Of a stretch of DNA of 64,000 nt, positions 8,029 through 16,875 are shown piece by piece. The stretch's first letter is position 1. The number at the start of each line of letters is the position of its first letter. The notes below the pieces were generated by a model, which worked only from the letters and a program-made list of their open reading frames with translations, made no database searches and was not told the DNA's origin. The stretch comes from Rhizorhabdus dicambivorans (lineage in GTDB: Bacteria > Pseudomonadota > Alphaproteobacteria > Sphingomonadales > Sphingomonadaceae). The DNA lies in contig NZ_CP023449.1 in assembly GCF_002355275.1 (NCBI RefSeq), positions 1,714,001 to 1,778,000 of the forward strand. The letters are read 5' to 3'. The translations under genes were made by a program, and so were the position numbers.

Positions 8029-8230
8029 ATGTGCCTCCTTGGTCGGTGTTGCGATGAGGCGACTATCGCCGGGGCCGACCGTCCCGAGTTGCCGGATCCG
8101 CTGAATATCTTGCCTGATCCTATGGGATCGACTGGAGATTGGCAAAATCATGCAAGGATATCTGGCTGATGATTGCCTGATCATCCGACAGGGATTGCCT
8201 GAGCTCCCCACAAAGATTAGGCTGCGGTGA

Positions 8231-9124
8231 ATGACCCAGGCTCTGCTCGATGCCGCAAGGCGCTTTGCCGAAACCCATGCCGACCCGGCCGGCGTGGCGC
8301 GCACGCCTATCCCCGGCCTCACCATAATCCGTGAAACGATGCCCGGCCTGCTGCAATATGCGGTCAACAGGCCGCTGGTTGCGATGCTCCTCCAGGGTCG
8401 CAAGCGGGTGACAATGGGCAGCGAGATTTTCGACTTCGGGGCCGGCGAGTCGCTGCTGATCACCACCGACGTCCCGACGATCAGCCAGATCACCCGGGCG
8501 AGCGCCGGCACGCCCTATTTCTCCATCGTCTTCGATCTCGATCCGGCGGTGATAGAGGGGCTGGTGATGGAGATGGGCGCGGCGCCCTTCGCGGCGGGCC
8601 AGCCGGTCAGGGTCGATCCGACCGAGGGCGAGGTGGCAGATGCTGCGCTGCGCCTGCTGCGCCTGCTCGATCGCCCGGCCTCCGTGCCGATCCTTCAGGG
8701 CCAGCTGGTGCGGGAGCTGCACTATTGGCTGCTGTCGGGCCGGCACGGCGCCGCCATTCGCAGCCTGGGCGTCGCGGACAGCCATGCGCAGCGCATCGGC
8801 CGTGCGGTGGCGGTGATCCGCGCCGATTTCGCCAAGCCGCTGCGGATGGAGCGGCTGGCCGAAGTCGCCGGCATGAGCCCGTCGACCTTCCACGAGCATT
8901 TCCGCGCCATCACCTCGCTCAGCCCGTTGCAGCTCCAGAAGCAGCTTCGGCTGATCGAGGCGCGGCGGATGCTGCTTTCCGATGGTGCCACCATCGGCCA
9001 TGCGGCGCATGCCGTCGGTTATGAGAGCGTGCCCCAGTTCACCCGCGAATATGGCCGCATGTTCGGCCTGCCCCCGGCGCGCGACCTGAAGGCGGTGAAG
9101 ACGCGCCTGCAGGCCGCCGCCTGA
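8231..9124 (+). CDS. AraC family transcriptional regulator with N-terminal cupin-type domain
   Basis: 297 residues. Residues 20-185 form the N-terminal ligand domain seen in the AraC_N group (TPIPGLTIIRETMPG, LLQGRKRVTMGSEIFDFGAGESLL). Residues 190-285 hold the two helix-turn-helix units: MERLAEVAGMSPSTFHEHFR, then GHAAHAVGYESVPQFTREYGRMFG. Divergent from the SDR gene at 7273-8028, which it probably regulates; such AraC/SDR pairs are common. The ATG at 8231 has only a weak ribosome site. Family certain. Confidence 0.92.
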   Translation: MTQALLDAARRFAETHADPAGVARTPIPGLTIIRETMPGLLQYAVNRPLVAMLLQGRKRVTMGSEIFDFGAGESLLITTDVPTISQITRASAGTPYFSIVFDLDPAVIEGLVMEMGAAPFAAGQPVRVDPTEGEVADAALRLLRLLDRPASVPILQGQLVRELHYWLLSGRHGAAIRSLGVADSHAQRIGRAVAVIRADFAKPLRMERLAEVAGMSPSTFHEHFRAITSLSPLQLQKQLRLIEARRMLLSDGATIGHAAHAVGYESVPQFTREYGRMFGLPPARDLKAVKTRLQAAA

Positions 9125-9200
9125 ACCAGCTGCCGTCTCCGGTTGAGCGCGGCTGGAGAGCGCGTTATCCCGGTTGCTTGTTCATGGTGGGGAGAGCGGT

Positions 9201-9611
9201 GTGACATCCCATTGGCTCGTGAAGTCCGAACCCAATGCCTATTCCTTCGCGGATCTCCAGCGCGATGGCTCGACCGTGTGGGACGGCGTCCGCAACAACG
9301 CGGCGGCGCTGCACCTCAAGGCGATGAAGGTCGGCGACGAAGCGTTCTTCTATCATAGCCAGGAAGGCAAGGAGATCGTCGGCATCGCCAGCGTCACCCG
9401 CACCGCCTTTCCCGACGCCAGCGATCCCACCGGCCGCTTCGTCGCGGTTGAGCTGGCCCCGGTGCGCGCGCTGAAGAACAGCGTCACCCTCGCCGATATG
9501 AAGGCCGAATCCGCCCTCAAGGACATGGCGATGCTCCGCCAGAGCCGCCTTTCGGTCTCCCCGGTCAGCGATGCCGAATGGGCGGCGATATTGAAGATGG
9601 CTGGGGGCTGA
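9201..9611 (+). CDS. EVE domain-containing protein
   Basis: 136 residues, a single EVE domain (PUA-like fold that binds modified bases). The opening HWLVKSEPNAYSFADLQRDG and the following VWDGVRNNAA are the family signature; GDEAFFYHSQEGKEIVGIA and the RLSVSPVSDAEW tail complete it. I chose GTG 9201, preceded by GGGGAGAG; an upstream ATG at 9174 adds nine non-conserved residues. EVE proteins occur in many bacteria as small stand-alone proteins and are thought to read modified DNA or RNA. Here the gene is single, with no nuclease fused. Confidence 0.92.
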   Translation: MTSHWLVKSEPNAYSFADLQRDGSTVWDGVRNNAAALHLKAMKVGDEAFFYHSQEGKEIVGIASVTRTAFPDASDPTGRFVAVELAPVRALKNSVTLADMKAESALKDMAMLRQSRLSVSPVSDAEWAAILKMAGG

Positions 9612-9622
9612 TCGATCGAGCC

Positions 9623-10462
9623 CTAAAGCGGCGTGGCTTCGTAGTTTGTCGCTATCAGGGATAAATGGGAATCCAGCGGCGGATTTAGCTCAAAGCCCTT
9701 GGGTTCACGTGCAAAATCCCACAGCCGGACCAATCGCCACTCAGCACGCTGCGACTCCGCGACGGACAATTCGTTGCGGGAGATGTAGAATGGTGTGCGT
9801 TCCCAGCCTCTGGTGGTCTTCACTTCGATCAGGCGTTTGCCACCGTTCGTATCGAAGCTCTGGATGTCGTAGCCGGCACCATCGCCATCAACGTTCGAAA
9901 CCCAGCGGATGCGGTTGGCGAGATCCGTTCGCCCGGCAGCCGAGAGGGTTGCTCGCTCATGGGCCAGAACCAGTTCCTCGCCGGCTCGGCCGAGCGCGCG
10001 ATTGCGCGCGTCACGTTGGGCCACATCATATTTGCGGGCGATCGCCATCATCTGGCCGAGTTCCTGGGGCGGCGGAGCGTTGCTGTATGTGGGAGGAGGA
10101 CCAATCCAGAGCATTCCGCTTTCGGACACCGCGCCCGATATTCCGTGATCGCTCCCACGAGATGGAGGCGTCAGCCAATCGGGATTGCGGTCGAGCCAAC
10201 GTGCAACCGCATGTTCGAGCGAGCCCTGAAAGTTAAAGGCTGGTTTGTATCCGGGAATCCAGGCTTCACCGATCCCCTTGAGGACCGCGCTGATATTCTG
10301 GTGCTTATATTCGATCGCGCTCCGCGGTCGGGCAATCGCCAATTGTAGCAGGCGATTATGCTCCGCTTTATTATACGGCTGCCCCGCGAGATCGGCTGCC
10401 AACATCGCAAAATAATCCGCAACGATCGCATCGTTCTGATTATCGGTCCAATGGCCGCTCAT
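9623..10462 (-). CDS. DUF3883 domain-containing protein, probable PD-(D/E)XK nuclease
   Basis: 279 residues. The C-terminal part (about 165-270) is a DUF3883 domain: [11 protein letters not shown], then GYDIQSF and [10 protein letters not shown]. The D...EVK arrangement is the metal site of PD-(D/E)XK nucleases. The N-terminal part ([21 protein letters not shown], then [20 protein letters not shown] and GYKP) is a domain often joined to DUF3883. DUF3883 is frequent in phage-defence and restriction loci. ATG 10462 overlaps the toxin stop by four bases (ATGA), so it is translated with the toxin-antitoxin pair upstream. Function in defence is inferred; domain call firm. Confidence 0.82.
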   Translation of the reverse strand: MSGHWTDNQNDAIVADYFAMLAADLAGQPYNKAEHNRLLQLAIARPRSAIEYKHQNISAVLKGIGEAWIPGYKPAFNFQGSLEHAVARWLDRNPDWLTPPSRGSDHGISGAVSESGMLWIGPPPTYSNAPPPQELGQMMAIARKYDVAQRDARNRALGRAGEELVLAHERATLSAAGRTDLANRIRWVSNVDGDGAGYDIQSFDTNGGKRLIEVKTTRGWERTPFYISRNELSVAESQRAEWRLVRLWDFAREPKGFELNPPLDSHLSLIATNYEATPL

Positions 10463-10884
10463 TCGAGAAGCCGTGTCGGTACGGCCAACAGAGGGCCGGC
10501 GGCGGCGAGCCTTTCGTCTAGGGTGTACACCGTCGCGCCATGGTATGATGCAACCGCAAGATGAAGCGCATCGCCGGCGCGTAGGCCCAGTTCACGCTGG
10601 TCAACGAACCGGGCAGCCGTGCGGAAGTGCGAACCGCTCACATCCAGCATTACAAAGCTCTCTGCGACGAGCCCGTTGAACATTGCGAGGGCCGCAGCGC
10701 GTTGATCCACGGAAATCTGGCCCGTGCGCAGCTTGATCGCGAAGGCCGAAGAGGTTTCGGTAATTGTCCAATCGCTGATCATCAAATCTGATGGCGTTTG
10801 ATCTGCCAGCCAGCGCTGAGCCCTGTCGGATGCCGTCTCGTTGCTCAGTGCGGCGACGATCAACGAGGTATCCAGATATAGCAT
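10459..10884 (-). CDS. vapC: PIN domain ribonuclease toxin (VapC family)
   Basis: 141 residues with the PIN acidic residues in place: Asp in [11 protein letters not shown] (residue 5), Glu in [10 protein letters not shown] (about 43), Asp in [12 protein letters not shown] (about 100) and Asp in VYTLDERL (about 118). VapC toxins cut tRNA or rRNA when the antitoxin is lost. The start overlaps the antitoxin stop by one base of the codon (ATGA), the normal coupled arrangement. Its own stop overlaps the DUF3883 gene start in the same way, which is unusual. Confidence 0.9.
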   Translation of the reverse strand: MLYLDTSLIVAALSNETASDRAQRWLADQTPSDLMISDWTITETSSAFAIKLRTGQISVDQRAAALAMFNGLVAESFVMLDVSGSHFRTAARFVDQRELGLRAGDALHLAVASYHGATVYTLDERLAAAGPLLAVPTRLLE

Positions 10885-11123
10885 CAGTAGCGGTCGTTGT
10901 CCCGCATCGCCCGAACAAGTCCAGCGGCTGAGGGCTGAGGTGGCATGGTCGCGGTCAGCGCTTGCAACTCCTCAAGAACAATAGCCTTGCGGGGGTGTTC
11001 GACGGCTGTCAGTCGCGCGACGCGTTTGCCCCGGCGAGTGATGTCGATCGAGTCGCCGGCCTCGACCCGATCGACGAGTTCGCTCAAATGCGCCTTGGCA
11101 TCTGCTAGCTTGATCGCATCCAT
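10884..11123 (-). CDS. vapB: Phd/YefM-type antitoxin of the PIN toxin
   Basis: 79 residues. [23 protein letters not shown], then [18 protein letters not shown] is the Phd/YefM DNA-binding fold. The C-terminal third ([16 protein letters not shown] to the end) would wrap the toxin. ATG 11123 follows AGGAG with correct spacing; the in-frame extension to 11183 is not needed. First gene of the three-gene operon. The family usually represses its own promoter, expected in the 56-base gap to the next gene. Confidence 0.9.
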   Translation of the reverse strand: MDAIKLADAKAHLSELVDRVEAGDSIDITRRGKRVARLTAVEHPRKAIVLEELQALTATMPPQPSAAGLVRAMRDNDRY

Positions 11124-11179
11124 ATTTGGCTCCTGACCAGATAGATGGTCATATAGCTCATATCGCGGGCAATTTCCAG

Positions 11180-11602
11180 TCACGCTTCGGCCGGCGCCTG
11201 GTCCATCGCCGCCATATCCATCCAGAAGACCTCCCAGACATAGCCGTCGGGGTCTTCCACACTGCGGCCATACATGAAGCCGTGCTCCTGCGCCGGATTG
11301 GGATCGGCCTTGCCGCCCGCGCGGGCGGTGACCTCGATGGCCGCGTCCACCGCCTCGCGGCTGTCGGCGTTGAGCGCGATCAGCATCTGGCTCTCGCTTC
11401 GCGCATCGCCGATCGGCCGCTTGGTGAACTCGGCGTAGCGATCATGGGTCAGCAGCATCACGAAGATGGTGTCGGACAGCATGATCGAAGCGGCCCGTTC
11501 GTCCGAGAATTGCGGGTTCACCGTGCCGCCAAGCGCCTCATAGAAGCGGATCGATGCCGCCAGATGGCGCACCGGCAGGTTCACGAAGATCATCTTGCTC
11601 AT
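11180..11602 (-). CDS. VOC family protein (PhnB/extradiol-type lactoylglutathione lyase fold)
   Basis: 140 residues: MSKMIFVNLPVRHLAASIRFYEALGG opens the first module, and GFMYGRSVEDPDGYVWEVFWMD closes the second. This subgroup is annotated as glyoxalase/bleomycin-resistance-like with unknown substrate. The ATG at 11602 is preceded by GGAGGA; a TTG-started extension to 11683 runs into a palindromic element and is unlikely to be translated. It stands alone, upstream of the antitoxin gene on the same strand. Confidence 0.87.
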   Translation of the reverse strand: MSKMIFVNLPVRHLAASIRFYEALGGTVNPQFSDERAASIMLSDTIFVMLLTHDRYAEFTKRPIGDARSESQMLIALNADSREAVDAAIEVTARAGGKADPNPAQEHGFMYGRSVEDPDGYVWEVFWMDMAAMDQAPAEA

Positions 11603-11647
11603 AGCGTCCTCCTTCATGTGGGGCTTGATCGGCTGGCCGGAATTAGA

Positions 11648-11692
11648 GCATCGCGCGGAAAAGTAGACACCGGTTTTCCGCAAAAGCGATGC
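11648..11692. repeat. Palindromic intergenic element (GCATCGC/GCGATGC type)
   Basis: GCATCGC (11648-11654) pairs with GCGATGC (11686-11692), and GCGGAAAA (11655-11662) pairs with TTTTCCGC (11674-11681). The loop contains the segment GACACCGG. Elements with this GCGGAAAA...ACACCGGTTTTCCGC core are widespread between genes of alphaproteobacteria. Confidence 0.7.
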
Positions 11693-11705
11693 GGCAACAG
11701 CAGCT

Positions 11706-11747
11706 TAAAGCAAGGTGCCTGATTCAGGAATCTGGCACCTCGCTTTA
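11706..11747. terminator. Hairpin downstream of the GGDEF gene
   Basis: TAAAGCAAGGTGCC at 11706-11719 pairs with GGCACCTCGCTTTA at 11734-11747, 14 bases with one mismatch, loop of 14. A further copy of GGCACCTCGCT follows at 11791-11801. The hairpin lies 58 bases beyond the stop of the GGDEF gene on the minus strand and may end its transcript, although no T-run follows. Confidence 0.45.
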
Positions 11748-11804
11748 GACGATATCTGCCCGCTCGATCCTACAGGACGAAGCAGAAATTGTGGCACCTC
11801 GCTC

Positions 11805-14800
11805 TCACTCGGCTGGCGGAACCAGTTCCACGCGGTTCCGCCCCCCGTCCTTCGCGGTGTAGAGCGCCGCGTCGGCGCGCGCGTAGAGCCGGCTGAAATC
11901 GTCGCCGCGCCCCAGTCTCGCGACGCCCATGCTGGTGGTGACCGCGATCCGCTCGCCGTCGATCTCGACGCTGCCGGCGCCGATCGCCTCGCGCAGCTGC
12001 TCCGCCCGCCGCCGCGCGTCGGCCAGGCCGGTGTTCGGCATCAGCAGTGCGAACTCCTCGCCGCCGATGCGCCCGGCCACCTCGCCGGGCGCGGCCTGGT
12101 CCAGGATCGTGCGGCCGGTGCGGGCGAGCACCGCGTCGCCGCCCGGATGGCCGTGGTGGTCGTTGACCTGCTTGAACTCGTCGAGGTCGAGGATGGCGAG
12201 GCTGAGCGGCTGGCCGTCGCGCTGGGCGGCGGCGATCAGTTCCTCGGCCCGCGCCATGAAATGGCGGCGGTTGGCGCAGCCGGTCAGCGGATCGGTCATC
12301 GCCAGCTGGCCTAGCCGGTCGTTGGCGGCGCGCAGGGCGGCAGTGCGTTCGGTAATCTGGCGCTCCAGATCGGCCTGCCGGTCGCGCAGATAGCGGGTGC
12401 GCCAGCGTACGATCGCGACGATCGCCAGCAGCGCCGCCACCGCCATCGCCAGCCTGAACCACAGCCGCTGGTACCAGGCCGGCATCACCCGCACCGGCAG
12501 GCTCAGCTCGCGCTCGGCCCAGACGCCGGCGCGGTTCGATCCGCGCAGCCGCAGCACATAATCGCCGGGGGGCAGGTTGGTGTAGATGGCAAGCCGGCGG
12601 TTGGCGTCGGTTTCGGTCCAGTCCCTGTCGAAGCCGTCGAGCCGATAGGCATAGCGGTTGCGCTCGGGTGCGGTGAAATCCAGCGCCGCGAACTCGACGG
12701 CGAGGCTGTTGCCCTCGGGAGTCAGGGTGAGCGGCCCGATCGAAGTCCCCCGGTTGAAGCTGGCGACCGGCACCGAAACCCCGCCGACGCGCAGGTCGGT
12801 GATGACCAGCGGCGGCTGCAACGTCCAGTGCGGCAGCCGGCCCGGCCGGACGATCGTCACCCCGCCCTTGGCGCCGAACAGCGCCTCGCCGGTCGCGCTG
12901 GTCGCCCCTGCGCCGGCGAAATAGTCGATCAGCGCCGATCCGTCGGCCTGGCGAAGCGCCCGCACCGCCAGGGTGGCCGGATCGATCCGGGCGAGGCCGT
13001 CGTCGGTGCCCGCCCAGATCGTGCCGGCGCCGTCCATCTGCAGGCTGTCGACATTGGCATGGGGCAGGCCCTGCGCCACGCCGATCTTGCGGAAACGGGG
13101 CCGCCCGTCGGCGCCGCGCCCCGTCATCACCCCCAGGCCGCCGCCGAAGGTGCCCGCCCACAGCCGCCCCTGCCGGTCGACCAGCAGTGCGACGACGAAC
13201 CGCCCCGGCAGCGCGGCGGCGTCGGCGGGGTCGGGGGCGATATGCTCGACCGCGCGGGTCGCCAGGTCGAGCCGGTAGAGCCCGTTGCGGCTGCCGATCC
13301 AGAGGTCGTTGCCCTTGCCGCGCCGGATCACGGCGATCCCGCCATCGGCGAGCCTGGGCCGGAAGATCACCCGGCCGGTAGCCGGAGCGACCCCCAGCAG
13401 GCCGCTGTCGTCGCCCCCCACCCACAATATCCCGGCATCATGGGCAAGCGCGGTGACCGCCGCGTGCGGATCGCGCCCGGCGATGGTGACGAGCCGGGCC
13501 GCGCGGCCGAGCCGGTCGGCATGGTAGAGGCCACGGCGGGTACCGATATGGACGCTGCCGTCCTCTGCCTCCGCCATGGCGAACACGACGTCGGGGGGCA
13601 GGCTGGTGCCAGGTCTCAGCGCGGCGATCCGGCCGCCCGCCGGGTCGACCAGATCGACGCCGCCGTCGAGATAGCCGAGCCATAGCCGGCCGTCGCGTGT
13701 GGCGAGCAGCGAGAGCGGATCCGACGCGCTGAGCCCGCCGGCCTGCCCCGGCGAGGCGAGGATGGTCGAGATCAGTCCGGCCGTCCGGGGATGATAGCTG
13801 AGCCCGCCGGTGCTGCCGACCCACAGCGATCCGGCCCTGTCGCGCAGCAGCGCCCAGACGTCGTTATGCGCCAGGCTGTTCGCGACCGAGCGATCGTGCC
13901 GGATCAGGCGGACCCGGCCGGTCGCGGTATCGACCGAGGCGATCCCGTTGCCGCGCAGCCCCGCCCATATTTCATGCGGGCCCGCCGCGCTGATCGTCGA
14001 GACCGATCCAGTCGACAGGATCGCCTCGCCGCCGATCGGGCGGGGCGCCGTCCCGGTGGGATCGATGACGAGCAGGCCGCGCCGCAACGTGCCCACCCAG
14101 ATCCGGCCGTCGCCGTCCTGGAACAGCGCGCCAACCCCGGTCGCGCCCTTCGGCAGCGGCACCGGTGCGAAGGCCGTCGCTCCGGCGGCCCGCCGCCAAA
14201 GGCCCCTGGTGGTGCCGACCCAGAGCGCGCCCCTGGCTTCGCGCAGCAGCGCCCGGACCGGGGCGGGCGGGAATGTCGTCGGCCGGACGGTGCCGCGCGC
14301 GGGATCGAGGTGGCGGAGCCCGTCGTCCGATCCGATCCAGAGGCCGCCGCGTCCGTCGTCGGCGATCGCGCCGATGTGGATGCGCCCCTCGGTCGGGCCG
14401 ATCGGCACCGGCACGAAGCGGTCGCGCGCCGCGTGGTAGCGCGCCAGCCCGGCCGCGCCGCCGCCCACCCACAGCCGCCCCGCGCGATCGACATGGAGTA
14501 GCTGGATCCAGTCGTCGTGCAGGCTGCCCGGCTTGGTGGGATCGGCCTTGTAGCTGTGGAAGCGATAGCCGTCCCAGCGCGCCAGCCCGCCCTGCGTGCC
14601 GATCCATATGAAACCGTCGCGATCCTGCGCCAGCGCGGTGGGGACGGGGTGCGGCAGGCCCTGGTCGCGGCCATAATTGTGGAAGACGGTGGCGGCCAGG
14701 TCGCTCCAGCGCGGACCGGCCGCGTCGCTCGCGCCGGCCGCCAGCAGCAGCCAGCCAAGCAGGATCGCGGCCCATGCCGGGCCCGATCGGGTCCGCCTTT

Positions 14801-14816
14801 TCCCCCTCGCGATCAA
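11805..14816 (-). CDS. Beta-propeller (Reg_prop/Y_Y_Y) membrane sensor with GGDEF diguanylate cyclase domain
   Basis: 1003 residues. A signal peptide or anchor (WAAILLGWLLLAAGASDAAG) leads to a periplasmic double seven-bladed propeller (about 40-690) with repeated units of the type DGxIWIGTxGGLxR. A Y_Y_Y domain follows (about 705-762, RYAYRLDGFDRDWTET), then one membrane helix (about 782-802), a short coiled coil and a GGDEF domain with GGEEF near 917. The catalytic motif is intact, so c-di-GMP synthesis is expected. The inhibitory RxxD site five residues upstream reads APGE, so product inhibition is probably absent. The only suitable start is TTG 14816 after AGGGG. It probably senses polysaccharide or another periplasmic ligand, as propeller hybrids in Bacteroidetes do; that is inference. 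Confidence 0.88.
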   Translation of the reverse strand: MIARGKRRTRSGPAWAAILLGWLLLAAGASDAAGPRWSDLAATVFHNYGRDQGLPHPVPTALAQDRDGFIWIGTQGGLARWDGYRFHSYKADPTKPGSLHDDWIQLLHVDRAGRLWVGGGAAGLARYHAARDRFVPVPIGPTEGRIHIGAIADDGRGGLWIGSDDGLRHLDPARGTVRPTTFPPAPVRALLREARGALWVGTTRGLWRRAAGATAFAPVPLPKGATGVGALFQDGDGRIWVGTLRRGLLVIDPTGTAPRPIGGEAILSTGSVSTISAAGPHEIWAGLRGNGIASVDTATGRVRLIRHDRSVANSLAHNDVWALLRDRAGSLWVGSTGGLSYHPRTAGLISTILASPGQAGGLSASDPLSLLATRDGRLWLGYLDGGVDLVDPAGGRIAALRPGTSLPPDVVFAMAEAEDGSVHIGTRRGLYHADRLGRAARLVTIAGRDPHAAVTALAHDAGILWVGGDDSGLLGVAPATGRVIFRPRLADGGIAVIRRGKGNDLWIGSRNGLYRLDLATRAVEHIAPDPADAAALPGRFVVALLVDRQGRLWAGTFGGGLGVMTGRGADGRPRFRKIGVAQGLPHANVDSLQMDGAGTIWAGTDDGLARIDPATLAVRALRQADGSALIDYFAGAGATSATGEALFGAKGGVTIVRPGRLPHWTLQPPLVITDLRVGGVSVPVASFNRGTSIGPLTLTPEGNSLAVEFAALDFTAPERNRYAYRLDGFDRDWTETDANRRLAIYTNLPPGDYVLRLRGSNRAGVWAERELSLPVRVMPAWYQRLWFRLAMAVAALLAIVAIVRWRTRYLRDRQADLERQITERTAALRAANDRLGQLAMTDPLTGCANRRHFMARAEELIAAAQRDGQPLSLAILDLDEFKQVNDHHGHPGGDAVLARTGRTILDQAAPGEVAGRIGGEEFALLMPNTGLADARRRAEQLREAIGAGSVEIDGERIAVTTSMGVARLGRGDDFSRLYARADAALYTAKDGGRNRVELVPPAE

Positions 14817-14919
14817 GCCCCTGTCGCCCCGTTCAGCCCCATGCCTTCATAGCAGGCGCCGGGGCGGATGACAGCAGGCAGAAATGCGGGGTTGCGGTCC
14901 CGGAATCGGCGGCGGCGCC

Positions 14920-15894
14920 TCAGCGCCGCCGTTTCACCAGCCGCAGCGTGGGCCAGTCGCCCCGGACGATCCGGTCGGCCAGGTAGAAGCCCTGGCGGCG
15001 ATAGGCCTGGGCCACCGCCTCGGCCTGGCTGTCGAGCAGCCCGGCCAGGATGATCGTGCCGCCCGGCAGCACCGCGTCGGCGAACACCGGGGCCAGCTCG
15101 ATCAGCGGCCCGGCCAGGATATTGGCGATCAGCAGGTCATAGGGCGCGCGCGCCTTGAGCCGGCGGTGGTCCATCCCCGCCGCGACGGCCAGTTCCACCT
15201 GGCCGCGTCCGCGCCCGGTGGGGATGGCGTTGACGGCGGCATTCTCGGCGGTGACCTCGATCGAGACCGGGTCGATGTCCGACGCGATCGTCTTGGCCGC
15301 CGGCCACAGTGCCCGCGCGGCGAAGGCCAGCAGGCCGGTGCCGGTGCCGATATCGGCGATGTCGTCGAAGCGCAGGCCCGATTGCCGCAGCTTGTCCAGC
15401 ATCATCAGGCAGCCGGTGGTCGTCTCGTGATGGCCGGTGCCGAAGGCGCGGCCGGCGTCGATCAGGAAGCCGGTCATGCCGTCGGGCACCCGATCGGCAT
15501 TATAGGGCGTGTGGACGAAGAAGCGCCCGGCCCGGATCGGCTCCAGCCCCGATTGCGACAGCGTGACCCAATCCTCCTCGGGGATATGCGTCACCACCGG
15601 CTTCGCCCCGGCGGCGCTCGGCGCCAGCGCCGCGATCGCTGTGAGCAGTGCCTTGTCCGGTTCGTCCTCGACATAGACGTCGAGTTGCCAGTCGTCGGGC
15701 CGCTCGGGATCGGGCTCGCTGGTCATCACCGTCGGCTGCGGATCGAACGGCGCCAATTCAGGGATGTCCTCGGCGATGCGTTCGGCTTCCGCCTTGGTGC
15801 AGGGCAGGGTGACCTTCCAGCTTCCCTCGCGGGCGGGCGCGAAGGGAAAGCCGGTGATGCCGTCGCCCTTGGGCTCGCCGGGCCTAGCGGACAT
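14920..15894 (-). CDS. prmA: Ribosomal protein L11 methyltransferase PrmA
   Basis: 324 residues. The central FGTGHHETTTGCLMML and DIGTGTGLLAFAA form the S-adenosylmethionine site, and LLIANILAGPLIELAP is the PrmA NxLxxPL-like catalytic motif. It trimethylates ribosomal protein L11. The N-terminal substrate-recognition domain is divergent, as in other alphaproteobacteria. The start codon lies inside the 3' end of the SDR gene (11-base overlap), so the two are co-transcribed. Confidence 0.92.
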   Translation of the reverse strand: MSARPGEPKGDGITGFPFAPAREGSWKVTLPCTKAEAERIAEDIPELAPFDPQPTVMTSEPDPERPDDWQLDVYVEDEPDKALLTAIAALAPSAAGAKPVVTHIPEEDWVTLSQSGLEPIRAGRFFVHTPYNADRVPDGMTGFLIDAGRAFGTGHHETTTGCLMMLDKLRQSGLRFDDIADIGTGTGLLAFAARALWPAAKTIASDIDPVSIEVTAENAAVNAIPTGRGRGQVELAVAAGMDHRRLKARAPYDLLIANILAGPLIELAPVFADAVLPGGTIILAGLLDSQAEAVAQAYRRQGFYLADRIVRGDWPTLRLVKRRR

Positions 15895-16600
15895 AGGAAG
15901 CTCCGTTGATGTCGATCACCGCCCCGGTCATCGATGCGGGCGCGTCGAGCGCCAGGAAGCGGACGGTCTCGGCGACCTCCGCCGGATCGGCGACCCTGCC
16001 CAGCGGGATGTCGGCCAGCAGCTTGTCGCCGCCCCGGCTGGCCAGATAGTCCTCGGCCATGCCGGTCATGGTGAAGCCGGGGCAGATGGCGAAGGCCAGG
16101 ATATTCTCGGCCGCATAGCCGCGCGCGATCGTCTTGGTCATCGCCACCATGCCCGCCTTGGACGCGGCATAGTGCCAGTGCGCCGGGCTGTCGCCGCGAT
16201 AGGCGGCGCGGCTGGCGACATTGACGATGCGGCCCCCGCCATGGCGGCGGAAATGCAGCACCGCGTGGCGGCACAGATCGGCCGACGCGGCCAGGTTGAT
16301 CTGCATCGTCCGGTTCCACGCCTCGGCCCAGGCGGCGTCGGGCGCGTCGATCGAGGCGGCCTCGAAGATGCCGGCATTGTTGACGAGCACGTCGATCCGC
16401 CCGTCGAGAGTCTCCAGTGCCTGTTCCCAGATACGGCGGGGGGCGGTCGGGTCGGTCAGGTCGGCGGAGATGCTGGCCGGGTCATCCTCGGCGGCGCTGC
16501 TGCGATGGCCGACGATACGGACGTCCTCGCCGCCGAAACGGTCGAGTACGGCCCTGCCGATGCCCCGGCTGGTGCCGGTGGCGAGGATATGGATGGTCAT
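15884..16600 (-). CDS. SDR family oxidoreductase
   Basis: 238 residues. TGTSRGIGRAV (residue 8 onwards) binds the nucleotide; VLVNNAGIFEAA, the Ser in IVNVASRAA and the YAASKAGM near 145 are the catalytic elements. The C-terminus (SMTGAVIDINGASYVR) is the usual SDR end. It is the first gene of a pair with prmA, overlapping by 11 bases. The reaction is not predictable; homologues are annotated as 3-oxoacyl-ACP reductase-like. Confidence 0.9.
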   Translation of the reverse strand: MTIHILATGTSRGIGRAVLDRFGGEDVRIVGHRSSAAEDDPASISADLTDPTAPRRIWEQALETLDGRIDVLVNNAGIFEAASIDAPDAAWAEAWNRTMQINLAASADLCRHAVLHFRRHGGGRIVNVASRAAYRGDSPAHWHYAASKAGMVAMTKTIARGYAAENILAFAICPGFTMTGMAEDYLASRGGDKLLADIPLGRVADPAEVAETVRFLALDAPASMTGAVIDINGASYVR

Positions 16601-16664
16601 GGGGAGGCGATTAGGCGGTCACGGGCGGGACGGCAATGTCGGAGGGGCAAGTCGCCCTCCAAAA

Positions 16665-16755
16665 GCGTCGCCCCGGCGGAGGCCGGGGCCGCAAACGTTT
16701 TTGCGGCCGCGTGCCGCAAGAGCCTGTGGCGGCCCCGGCCTCCGCCGGGGCGACG
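16665..16755. repeat. Inverted-repeat element, family P, copy 1
   Basis: The left arm (16665-16695) and right arm (16729-16755) are near-perfect reverse complements built on GTCGCCCCGGCGGAGGCC. The spacer has its own GCGGCC stems. Three further copies are at 30361, 47916 and 63331. It lies between the SDR and chemoreceptor genes. Confidence 0.85.
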
Positions 16756-16875
16756 TGGATGTCGTCGGGACCGGAGCCCGTCAGGGCTCCGCAAGCGCGA
16801 ACGCGCGTCCGAGCTTATGCGAGGAAAGCCAAGCGAGCCGGATGGCTCGCGCCCGGCGCTTGAGGGCTAATCAAA

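Noticed and set aside
11603-11683. N-terminal extension of the VOC gene from TTG 11683
   Set aside because: It translates a palindromic repeat element, while ATG 11602 has a GGAGGA site and starts the conserved fold.
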